DNA from: Alphaproteobacteria bacterium
GTDB lineage: Bacteria > Pseudomonadota > Alphaproteobacteria > Sneathiellales > Sneathiellaceae
Assembly: GCA_006226265.1 (NCBI GenBank)
Contig: SBHH01000230.1
Location: forward strand, 1 to 14,581
Direction of reading: 5' to 3'
Length of the DNA: 14,581 bases
The notes below the pieces were generated by a model. The model saw nothing but the letters and a program-made list of their open reading frames with translations. It had not been told where the DNA came from and ran no database searches. A program made the translations under genes and the position numbers. This document shows, piece by piece, positions 1 through 6,022 of the stretch (positions are counted from its first letter, which is position 1; every line of letters starts with the position of its first letter).

Positions 1-275
1 GTCAGCTCGAAAATGCGGCCGAGGTCGGTGAGCGTGCGGATGCGGTTCCGGAGCTGCCAGCGCCAGTCGAGCCATTCGGCATCGCTCGCCATCGGGAAAA
101 AGGCATTCATGAAGGCGCGGGATCTGTCCGAGATGGGGAATGCCCCCTCGTCAGCAAATGCCAGAATGTCTGAAAAAACGGGAAGAACCGGGGATGCGTC
201 ACCACCTTCTACCAGGCGGCGAGCGGGAGGCTCAGCGGCCTCCTTTGCCGCCTCGCCAATTTCTGATGCCATCAT
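1..275 (-). CDS. kamA: Lysine 2,3-aminomutase-like radical SAM protein, N-terminal part only (runs off left edge)
   Basis: Reading the minus strand from the ATG at 275, the frame is open for 91 codons and leaves the window without a stop. The translated end contains W-L-D-W-R-W-Q-L-R-N-R-I (residues 68-79), followed by a T-L-x-D-L element and F-E-L. This closely matches the conserved N-terminal segment of clostridial lysine 2,3-aminomutase (W-N-D-W-R-W-Q-x-R-N-R-I, then x-E-L and P-L-T). The family uses a 4Fe-4S cluster, S-adenosylmethionine and PLP to move an amino group from the alpha to the beta carbon. Those catalytic motifs lie outside the window. The roughly 65 residues before the motif are poorly conserved, so the start could be the ATG at 272 or Met56 instead. 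No strong Shine-Dalgarno is visible. The gene is divergent from glpR. A glutamate 2,3-aminomutase or another KamA paralogue is possible; the EF-P modifying enzyme EpmB seems less likely because, as I recall, it lacks this motif. Confidence 0.8.
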   Translation of the reverse strand, partial: MMASEIGEAAKEAAEPPARRLVEGGDASPVLPVFSDILAFADEGAFPISDRSRAFMNAFFPMASDAEWLDWRWQLRNRIRTLTDLGRIFEL

Positions 276-353
276 CTGAAATGGGTCTCTCGCGTCAGGA
301 AGGGCCGTCGCGCGACAATCGTCGATTCTGTCGCCACATTCCCGAACTCGCGA

Positions 354-382
354 TAAATATGATCGAATGGGAAAGTCGTCAA
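354..382 (-). promoter_or_regulatory. Candidate sigma70-type promoter for the aminomutase gene
   Basis: On the minus strand TTGACG (377-382) is followed after 17 bases by TATTTA (354-359). The -35 is good and the -10 is mediocre. Transcription would start near 347 and give a leader of about 70 bases before the ATG at 275. The surrounding DNA is clearly AT-rich compared with the coding sequence. This is pattern recognition only. Confidence 0.35.
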
Positions 383-442
383 GATACTTTTTTAAGGTAA
401 AGCGAATATAATTTCGTCCCTTAAAAAGCCCGATAAAAGACA

Positions 443-470
443 TTTTCTTTTCCGGTTCATTTTTCTTCGA
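443..470 (+). promoter_or_regulatory. Phased TTC repeats upstream of glpR (possible GlpR autoregulatory operator)
   Basis: TTCT (445), TTCA (456) and TTCG (466) lie 11 and 10 bases apart in an AT-rich stretch before glpR. A similar series lies in front of glpD at 1341-1384. DeoR-family regulators often control their own gene, so this may be an autoregulatory site. The units are short and the region is T-rich, so chance is a real alternative. Confidence 0.3.
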
Positions 471-520
471 ATATGACCTAATAATAAGAGAATGAAGACT
501 ATAAATTTTCGAGAAGTCCC

Positions 521-1285
521 ATGTATTTGAGCGTGCGCCAGAGCGAAATCGTCGAGATTGCCAAAACCAAGGGGCGGGTCCTGGTCGATGATCTGGCGGC
601 CCATTTCTCGATCACCCCGCAGACGATCCGCATGGATCTGAACAGTCTCTGCTCCGCCCGTGTGCTGGTGCGCTTCCATGGCGGGGCGCTTTATCCCGAT
701 GGGCATGAGAATGTCGAATATGAATCCCGCCGCCAGATCGCGGCGGCCGAAAAAATGGCCATCGGTGCGGCAACCGCGAACCTGATTCCCGACAATGCCT
801 CGCTTTTCATCAATATCGGAACGACGACCGAGGCCGTGGGCCAGTGCCTGACCAATCATTCCGGCCTGCTGGTGGTGACGAATAATATCAACGTCGCCAA
901 CAACCTGCGGTTATATCCCGAAATCGAGGTGGCCATCGCCGGCGGGGTCGTGCGCCGTTCCGATGGCGGTATCGTCGGCGAGGCAGCGGTCGATTTCATC
1001 AACCAGTTTCGCGTCGATTTCGCCGTGATCGGCGTCTCCGCCATCGACAAGGACGGGGCGCTTCTCGATTTCGATTTCCGCGAAGTGAAAGTGGCGCAGG
1101 CGATCATCGCCAATGCGCGCCATGTCATCCTGGTCGCCGATTCGACCAAATATGCGCGCCGAGCACCTGTAAAAATCGGCCAGCTTTCGCAGGTCGATAC
1201 TTTCGTGACCGACCGGATTGCCGACAGCGCCATTCGGAAAATCTGCGTCGACGGCGATGTCGAAGTGATAGAAACCGGCGCCTGA
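521..1285 (+). CDS. glpR: DeoR-family glycerol-3-phosphate regulon repressor GlpR
   Basis: This 254-residue protein has the DeoR layout: an N-terminal winged helix-turn-helix (residues 5-57, recognition helix near T-P-Q-T-I-R, 32-37) and a C-terminal sugar-phosphate sensing domain (75-235). The sensor has the N-I-G-T-T-T loop (98-103), T-N-N (120-122), A-G-G...D-G-G...G-E and D-S-T-K (207-210). It aligns along its whole length with E. coli GlpR, including L-F-I-x-I-G-T-T, V-T-N-N-x-N-V-A-N and D-G-G-I-x-G-E-A. In E. coli, GlpR represses glycerol-3-phosphate genes and is released by that metabolite. The next gene on the same strand is glpD, which supports the assignment. The ATG at 521 has a weak GAGAAG about five bases upstream. 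The recognition helix reads I-R-M-D-L where E. coli has I-R-R-D-L. Confidence 0.9.
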   Translation: MYLSVRQSEIVEIAKTKGRVLVDDLAAHFSITPQTIRMDLNSLCSARVLVRFHGGALYPDGHENVEYESRRQIAAAEKMAIGAATANLIPDNASLFINIGTTTEAVGQCLTNHSGLLVVTNNINVANNLRLYPEIEVAIAGGVVRRSDGGIVGEAAVDFINQFRVDFAVIGVSAIDKDGALLDFDFREVKVAQAIIANARHVILVADSTKYARRAPVKIGQLSQVDTFVTDRIADSAIRKICVDGDVEVIETGA

Positions 1286-1340
1286 CCCCCTCTTTTCCTA
1301 GCCTTTTCCCGGTTGCACGCGGCATCGGACACCCTTTCTT

Positions 1341-1384
1341 TTTCGATATTATGTTCGTTTATTTTCATTTGACATTCATATAAC
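1341..1384 (+). promoter_or_regulatory. Phased TTC(G/A) direct repeats over the glpD promoter (candidate GlpR operator)
   Basis: Four units occur: TTTCGATAT (1341), GTTCGTTTA (1353), TTTCATTTG (1363) and ATTCATATA (1374). Their TTC cores are 12, 10 and 11 bases apart, close to one helical turn. The third and fourth flank and overlap the TTGACA -35 box at 1369-1374, so a bound repressor would block RNA polymerase. This differs from the palindromic E. coli GlpR site. The assignment to GlpR is inferred from the neighbouring gene. Confidence 0.45.
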
Positions 1385-1396
1385 CCGCGATATTTT
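1369..1396 (+). promoter_or_regulatory. Candidate sigma70-type glpD promoter
   Basis: A perfect TTGACA (1369-1374) is followed after 16 bases by TATTTT (1391-1396), which matches four of six -10 positions. Initiation near 1403 would leave a leader of about 40 bases before the glpD ATG. The box is embedded in the phased repeats, as expected for a repressible promoter. Confidence 0.5.
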
Positions 1397-1430
1397 AGAA
1401 AAATTGGAATTTTGCAAAGTTACCCAGCTT

Positions 1431-1437
1431 GGAAGGG
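1431..1437 (+). promoter_or_regulatory. Shine-Dalgarno that fixes the glpD start
   Basis: GGAAGGG ends seven bases before the ATG at 1445. An in-frame TTG at 1412 would add 11 residues, but it has no such site and the added residues precede the conserved FAD-binding strand. The ATG is therefore preferred. Confidence 0.65.
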
Positions 1438-1444
1438 CGGCGCG

Positions 1445-2950
1445 ATGCCGGTGGATTTTGATCTTTTCGTCATTGGCGGCGGCATCAACGGCGTCGGCAT
1501 TGCGCGTGATGCGGCGGGCCGGGGTTTTTCCGTCGCACTTTGCGAGATGAATGACCTTGCGAGCGGGACATCGTCGGGCTCCACCAAGCTGATCCACGGC
1601 GGGCTTCGCTATCTTGAGCATTACGAGTTCATGCTGGTGCGAAAGGCCCTGTCGGAACGGGAAATCCTCTGGGCCAATGCGCCGCATATCATCTGGCCGC
1701 TTCGTTTCGTGCTGCCGCATCACAAGGGTTTGCGCCCCGCCTGGCTGCTGCGCTTCGGTCTCTTCCTCTATGATTATATCGGCGGGCGGAAGAAACTGCC
1801 CGCGACAAAAGCGCTCGACTTACGCGCAGCCGCGGCCGGAGCTCCCTTGAAGGGCGAATTCACGCACGGCTTTGAATATTCCGACTGCTGGGTCAATGAT
1901 TCCCGCCTTGTTGTCCTCAATGCCCGCGATGCCGCCGACCGGGGCGCGAAAATCATGCCACGGCATAAATGCACGAAGGCGGCGCGCGAAGACGGCATCT
2001 GGCAGATCGAAACGGAGGATATGACGACCGGCGAAAAATCGGTCCATACCGCGCGCTTCCTTGTGAATGCCTCAGGCCCCTGGGTGGATGAAGTGCTGGG
2101 TGATACCCTGGGCGCCGACCATCCGCATAACGTCCGGCTGGTGCAGGGCAGCCATATCGTGGTGCCGAAAATTTTCGATCACGACCGCTGCTATATTTTC
2201 CAGAATGCAGATGAGCGGATCATCTTCGCCATTCCCTATGAGCAGGACTACACCCTGATCGGCACGACGGACAGGGACTATCCGGGCAATCCCGCCGATG
2301 TCGCCATCACGGCGGAGGAGACGGAATATCTCTGCGCGGCGGCAAGCGAATATTTTGCAAAACCCATCCATCCCGATGCAGTGATCTGGACCTATTCCGC
2401 CGTCCGCCCCCTGTTCGATGATGGGGCCAGTAAGGCGCAGGAAGCGACCCGCGACTATGTGCTGCAGCGAAAAGGAGAGGCGGGCGAAGCCGCGCTTCTC
2501 AATATCTTCGGCGGCAAGATCACGACCTACAGACGCCTCGCCGAAGCGGCCCTTGAGATCATCGAAGGGGACCTCGGCAAGAAAGGCCCCATCTGGACGG
2601 AGAAGGCGGCCCTGCCCGGCGGCGATTTTCCGATGACAGGCTTCGACGCACTGCTTGAAAAGGTACAGAAAACATATCCCTTTCTGGAGGCTGGCCAAGC
2701 CCATCGCATGACCCGGGCCTATGGCACACGAATTTTCAGCCTGCTCGGCAAGGCAGCCAGACAAGAGGATCTTGGTAAGGATTTCGGGGGAGGCCTCACC
2801 GCCGCCGAAGTGCGCTGGCTCATGATCCATGAATGGGCCATGACGGCCGAGGATATCCTCTGGCGACGCAGCAAACTCGGCATCGGCTTCTCCATGACAG
2901 AGAGGGAAGCCCTTGCAAACTGGATGGCGATGGAAAGCTGCGCGCCCTGA
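1445..2950 (+). CDS. glpD: Aerobic FAD-dependent glycerol-3-phosphate dehydrogenase
   Basis: GlpD oxidises sn-glycerol-3-phosphate to dihydroxyacetone phosphate at the inner face of the cytoplasmic membrane and passes electrons to ubiquinone. From the ATG the protein is 501 residues, as far as I recall the same as E. coli GlpD. The FAD dinucleotide fold starts at once (V-I-G-G-G-I-N-G-V-G, residues 9-18). It is followed by the family signature T-K-L-I-H-G-G-L-R-Y-L-E (47-58), the substrate-site Y-S-A-V-R-P-L (317-323) and N-I-F-G-G-K-I-T-T-Y-R (353-363). The C-terminal helical domain contains W-R-R-S-K-L-G (473-479). It lies 159 bases after glpR on the same strand with its own candidate promoter, so it may be transcribed both alone and with glpR. 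No glpK or glpF is in the window, so glycerol uptake genes must be elsewhere if present. The stop codon directly abuts that of the opposing gene. Confidence 0.95.
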   Translation: MPVDFDLFVIGGGINGVGIARDAAGRGFSVALCEMNDLASGTSSGSTKLIHGGLRYLEHYEFMLVRKALSEREILWANAPHIIWPLRFVLPHHKGLRPAWLLRFGLFLYDYIGGRKKLPATKALDLRAAAAGAPLKGEFTHGFEYSDCWVNDSRLVVLNARDAADRGAKIMPRHKCTKAAREDGIWQIETEDMTTGEKSVHTARFLVNASGPWVDEVLGDTLGADHPHNVRLVQGSHIVVPKIFDHDRCYIFQNADERIIFAIPYEQDYTLIGTTDRDYPGNPADVAITAEETEYLCAAASEYFAKPIHPDAVIWTYSAVRPLFDDGASKAQEATRDYVLQRKGEAGEAALLNIFGGKITTYRRLAEAALEIIEGDLGKKGPIWTEKAALPGGDFPMTGFDALLEKVQKTYPFLEAGQAHRMTRAYGTRIFSLLGKAARQEDLGKDFGGGLTAAEVRWLMIHEWAMTAEDILWRRSKLGIGFSMTEREALANWMAMESCAP

Positions 2951-3853
2951 TTAGCCGGAACGGGTCAGCTTCACGCCTGCCAGCACAACCATTGCGCCGA
3001 AAATCTGCACCGGGGTAATCACCTCGTCAAGGGCGATAACGGCCGAGAGAATGGCCACCACCGGAATGAAAAAGCTGTAGACCATGCCCCGCGTGATGCC
3101 GAGGCGGGCGATCCCGGCGCAGTACCAGACGAAGGCGAGCGCCGCGCCGCAGATGGCGGTAAAGGCCCAGCAGAGCCAGCCGACGGGCGGGATGCTGCCC
3201 CAGTCCTCGGTCGCGAGAATGTTAAACCCACCAAGCCCGAGAATAATCGCACCGAACAGCATCGCCCAGGCGGTCACGAATATGGGCCCGCGCTTCGCGA
3301 CAATGGGTTCCGACACGAAGGTGTAAAGCGCCCACATGAAGGACGCGCCGACAATCAGGAGATCGCCCGCGATCCGCCCTTCACCCAAGGTGATCGAGGT
3401 CAGGCTGTTATTGATGACGATGGCAACACCGAAGAAGGCAAGGAAAATCCCGACCCAGGCCTTCCAGCCCGGCCGGTTGCCCCGGACCGCAGAAATGAGC
3501 GCGCCGAAAATCGGCGAAGTGGTAATGAGGACCGAGGCCTTGGAGGCGGAAGTAAGGTCAAGCCCGTAAGCCCAGCCGCCCTGAAACAACGTCACGCCAA
3601 AGAGCCCGGTAAGGACGAGAACCGGCACTTCCTTCCAGGCCGGGAAAAGCGCATCGCGGCGGATTTTCAGAAGCGCGAACAGCAGCACCGCCGCCGCCAC
3701 ATAGCGTGTCACCGAAAAGGCCACCGGGTCCATGAAGGAAAGGGTATATTTCGCGAAGGGGAAATTGACCCCCCAGGCAATCACCGCACCGATCAGGAAA
3801 AAATCACCCGCGCTGACCGGCCCAAGGCTTCTTGGTTGTGCATTTGCATCCAT
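2951..3853 (-). CDS. EamA/DMT-superfamily membrane transporter
   Basis: This 300-residue protein consists almost entirely of hydrophobic helices. It has the two-repeat layout of the drug/metabolite transporter superfamily: one EamA repeat at about 18-148 (A-W-G-x-N-F-P, then S-x-T-R-Y) and a second at about 165-298 (G-D-L-L-I-V-G-A-S, then the final helix with G-A-M-V-V-L-A-G-V). About ten membrane segments are expected. Members export amino acids, metabolites or drugs; the substrate cannot be read from sequence. The frame is open further upstream to 3979, but the ATG at 3853 is preferred because a GGAG sits nine bases before it and the longer reading adds a polar, unconserved N-terminus. It is divergent from the acyl-CoA synthetase gene and convergent with glpD. 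Confidence 0.85.
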   Translation of the reverse strand: MDANAQPRSLGPVSAGDFFLIGAVIAWGVNFPFAKYTLSFMDPVAFSVTRYVAAAVLLFALLKIRRDALFPAWKEVPVLVLTGLFGVTLFQGGWAYGLDLTSASKASVLITTSPIFGALISAVRGNRPGWKAWVGIFLAFFGVAIVINNSLTSITLGEGRIAGDLLIVGASFMWALYTFVSEPIVAKRGPIFVTAWAMLFGAIILGLGGFNILATEDWGSIPPVGWLCWAFTAICGAALAFVWYCAGIARLGITRGMVYSFFIPVVAILSAVIALDEVITPVQIFGAMVVLAGVKLTRSG

Positions 3854-3862
3854 GTTCGGCTT

Positions 3863-3866
3863 CTCC
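3863..3866 (-). promoter_or_regulatory. Shine-Dalgarno supporting the EamA start
   Basis: On the minus strand GGAG, within CGGAGAAG, ends nine bases before the ATG at 3853. It supports this start over the upstream Met codon at 3896. Confidence 0.5.
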
Positions 3867-3933
3867 GTCCGCTTGCTCCCCGATTGATCATACATCGAAA
3901 TATGCCCGCGTCGATAGCCAACCGATAAAAGAG

Positions 3934-3962
3934 TTGCGACCGTCACAGAGGCGGCATATCCT
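3934..3962 (+). promoter_or_regulatory. Candidate promoter for the acyl-CoA synthetase gene
   Basis: TTGCGA (3934-3939) and TATCCT (3957-3962) are separated by 17 bases; each matches four of six consensus positions. A short inverted repeat, AGAGG/CCTCT (3947-3964), spans the -10 box and could be a regulator site. The leader to the ATG at 4015 would be about 45 bases and is AT-rich. No convincing opposite promoter for the EamA gene was found in this 161-base gap. Confidence 0.35.
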
Positions 3963-4014
3963 CTTTTATTAATAAACAAAAACCTGAAAACAGGATTGTC
4001 TTGGGAGGGACAGA

Positions 4015-5562
4015 ATGTATCCAGGAAAATATGCCGAGGCGCATCCCGACCGCGCCGCCTTCGTCATGGCCTCAACCGGGGAGGCCGTCAGCTATCGCGA
4101 TTATGAAGCGCGGAGCAACCGCCTCGCCCATTTGCTGCAGCAAAAAGGCCTCAAGCGGAAGGATCATTATTCCATCTATATGGAAAACAACGCCTGGTAT
4201 CTGGAATCATGCGCGGCGGGGGAGCGGACGGGCCTTTACTATACCTGCGTCAATTCCTACCTGACGGCGGAGGAACTCGCCTATATCCTCATCAACAGCG
4301 AAAGCAAAATCCTGATCACGTCGGAGGCAAAACGCAAAGTCGCGAAAGAGGCCTTGAAAAGCTGCCCCGATGTCACTTTCGCCATCGTCGTGGACGGGGA
4401 GAGTGACGAGACGTTTACGAGCCTAGCCGAGGCGACGAAGGACCTGCCCGCGGCGCCGGTTGAAAACGAGCGGCTCGGCCTTGCCATGCTTTATTCGTCG
4501 GGCACCACGGGAAAGCCCAAGGGCATCCTGCGGCCGCTGCCGGACGATGCGCCGGTCAATGCCATTCCGCTATACGTTTTCTTACAAAATCTCTGGCTTT
4601 ACCGCGAGGATATGATCTATCTCTCGCCCGCGCCGCTCTATCATTCCGCGCCGCAGGCCGCCGTCAATCTGACGATCCGCCAGGGCGGCACCGTCATCAT
4701 CATGGAGAAGTTCGACCCTGAGCAATATCTCGACCTGATCGGCAAATATAAGGTAACGCACAGCCAGCTGGTCCCGACCATGTTCTCGCGGATGCTGAAA
4801 CTGCCCGAAGAGGTGCGCGCCCGCGCCGATCTTTCAACTCTGGAAACCGTCGTTCATGCCGCCGCCCCCTGCCCCGTGCAGGTGAAGGAACAGATGATTA
4901 ACTGGTGGGGGCCGATCATCCATGAATATTACGGCGCGACGGAGGGCCTCGGCTTCACCGCCTGTAACAGCGAGGAATGGCTTGCCCATTCGGGCACGGT
5001 CGGCAAGGTGCTTTTGGGCGAATTGCATATCCTGGACGAGAAAATGAAGCCCTGTCCATCTGGTGTATCCGGCACCATCTGGTTCAAGACGGCGACGGAG
5101 TTTGAATATTTCAACGATCCCGAGCGGACGAAAGAGGCCGTCTCCCCCGACGGGACGATGAGCACGGTCGGCGATGTCGGCTATATCGACGAGGATAATT
5201 TCCTTTATCTCACCGACCGGGCGACCTTCATGATCGTTTCGGGCGGGGTGAATATCTATCCGCAGGAATGCGAAAATCTGCTGATTACCCATCCGAAGGT
5301 GGCCGATGCCGCCGTTTTTGGCGTGCCAAACGAGGATTTCGGCGAGGAAGTGAAGGCCGTGATCCAGCCGATGCCGGATTTCCCAGCCTGCGAAGAACTG
5401 GCGTCAGAGCTGATTTCCTTCTGCCATGATCATCTGTCGCCGCAGAAATGCCCGCGCTCCGTCGATTTCGAAGCGGAGCTTCCGCGCCTGCCGACGGGCA
5501 AGCTGTACAAGCGGATTTTGCGCGATAAATACTGGGGAGACCGCAAAAGCCGAATTGTCTGA
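4015..5562 (+). CDS. AMP-forming acyl-CoA synthetase (long-chain fatty acid/carboxylate-CoA ligase family)
   Basis: This 515-residue ANL-superfamily enzyme activates a carboxylic acid with ATP to an acyl-adenylate and then transfers it to CoA. Visible motifs are the phosphate loop Y-S-S-G-T-T-G-K-P-K-G (160-170), the adenine-site Y-Y-G-A-T-E-G (305-311), G-D-V-G-Y (386-390) and the hinge S-G-G-V-N-I-Y-P-Q-E (409-418). The catalytic lysine is in L-P-T-G-K (492-496). The ribose-binding/hinge motif reads D-R-A-T-F-M-I rather than the common D-R-K-K-D-M-I, a form I associate with FadD4-like and crotonobetaine-CoA-ligase-like members. GGGAGG lies six bases before the ATG. The protein is cytoplasmic, with no signal peptide. 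The substrate is unknown: a fatty, short-chain or aromatic acid is possible. Its promoter region is shared with the divergent transporter gene. Confidence 0.9.
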   Translation: MYPGKYAEAHPDRAAFVMASTGEAVSYRDYEARSNRLAHLLQQKGLKRKDHYSIYMENNAWYLESCAAGERTGLYYTCVNSYLTAEELAYILINSESKILITSEAKRKVAKEALKSCPDVTFAIVVDGESDETFTSLAEATKDLPAAPVENERLGLAMLYSSGTTGKPKGILRPLPDDAPVNAIPLYVFLQNLWLYREDMIYLSPAPLYHSAPQAAVNLTIRQGGTVIIMEKFDPEQYLDLIGKYKVTHSQLVPTMFSRMLKLPEEVRARADLSTLETVVHAAAPCPVQVKEQMINWWGPIIHEYYGATEGLGFTACNSEEWLAHSGTVGKVLLGELHILDEKMKPCPSGVSGTIWFKTATEFEYFNDPERTKEAVSPDGTMSTVGDVGYIDEDNFLYLTDRATFMIVSGGVNIYPQECENLLITHPKVADAAVFGVPNEDFGEEVKAVIQPMPDFPACEELASELISFCHDHLSPQKCPRSVDFEAELPRLPTGKLYKRILRDKYWGDRKSRIV

Positions 5563-5609
5563 GGATCACACAGACGTCGGGATTTTTACGCGATTCCAGG
5601 CTTCCCCCC

Positions 5610-5640
5610 TTGCTCCGCCTCCAATCTGCATTAATATACT
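5610..5640 (+). promoter_or_regulatory. Possible promoter in the gap before hspQ
   Basis: The 101-base gap before hspQ holds TTGCTC (5610-5615), then TAATAT (5632-5637, 16-base spacer) or TATACT (5635-5640). CTTG at 5609 could be half of a heat-shock sigma factor (RpoH) -35, but the downstream part fits the alphaproteobacterial RpoH consensus poorly. The choice of sigma factor is open. Confidence 0.25.
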
Positions 5641-5663
5641 GGTTGGAGGAACGGAGTGAGATT

Positions 5664-6005
5664 ATGGGTGAAGACCAACAGATAAGGGCCGCAAAATTCG
5701 CCATCGGGCAGATCGTGAAGCATCGGGTTTATCCCTTTCGCGGCGTGATTTATGATGTCGATCCGACCTTCAACAATACGGAGGAATGGTGGCAGTCCAT
5801 TCCCGAAGCGGTGCGCCCGAAGAAGGACCAGCCCTATTATCACCTGTTCGCGGAAAACGAACAGGCGACATATGAGGCTTATGTGTCCGAGCAGAATTTG
5901 CTGCCCGACGACAGCAACAAGCCGATTTCCCACCCCGCCGTGAAGGATTTCTTCGCCGGGCTGGAGGATGGCCGTTATCTCTATCCCAGCCATCTGCAAT
6001 CCTGA
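5664..6005 (+). CDS. hspQ: HspQ / YccV-like heat-shock and hemimethylated-DNA-binding domain protein
   Basis: This 113-residue protein belongs to the HspQ (YccV-like) family. Conserved features run along its whole length: F-A-I-G-Q-I-V-K-H-R (residues 11-20), P-F-R-G-V-I-Y-D-V-D-P, N-N-T-E-E-W-W, R-P-K-K-D-Q-P-Y-Y-H-L, A-Y-V-S-E-Q-N-L-L and H-P-A-V. In E. coli, HspQ is heat-inducible, binds hemimethylated DNA and is described as a Lon protease substrate and enhancer. Here a role in protein quality control or DnaA turnover is only inferred. The ATG at 5664 is preferred over an upstream TTG because GGAG lies seven bases before it and homology starts near there. The phosphodiesterase gene begins 17 bases after its stop, so the two are probably cotranscribed. 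Confidence 0.9.
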   Translation: MGEDQQIRAAKFAIGQIVKHRVYPFRGVIYDVDPTFNNTEEWWQSIPEAVRPKKDQPYYHLFAENEQATYEAYVSEQNLLPDDSNKPISHPAVKDFFAGLEDGRYLYPSHLQS

Positions 6006-6022
6006 CGGGTGGGCTTCTCGCA

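Noticed and set aside
13..400. Plus-strand frames of 88 and 86 codons at the left edge
   Set aside because: They are antisense to the aminomutase frame, which carries a recognisable motif, and their products are low-complexity Arg/Ser/Pro-rich.
392..859. 155-codon minus-strand frame over the start of glpR
   Set aside because: It is antisense to a well-conserved GlpR and its product resembles no family I recognise; such frames are common opposite GC-rich genes.
2072..2830. 252-codon minus-strand frame inside glpD
   Set aside because: It mirrors the codon structure of glpD, has no ribosome site or domain, and glpD is intact.
3854..3979. Longer EamA protein starting at 3979
   Set aside because: The extra N-terminus is polar and unconserved and extends into the divergent promoter region. 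The ATG at 3853 has a ribosome site and fits the family length.
3983..3994. CCTG-AAAA-CAGG mini-hairpin before the acyl-CoA synthetase gene
   Set aside because: A four-base-pair stem is too short to support as a regulatory structure.
5609..5642. Heat-shock (RpoH) promoter for hspQ
   Set aside because: Only the CTTG of the -35 matches; the downstream part and the spacing fit poorly, so it is listed only as a generic promoter candidate.
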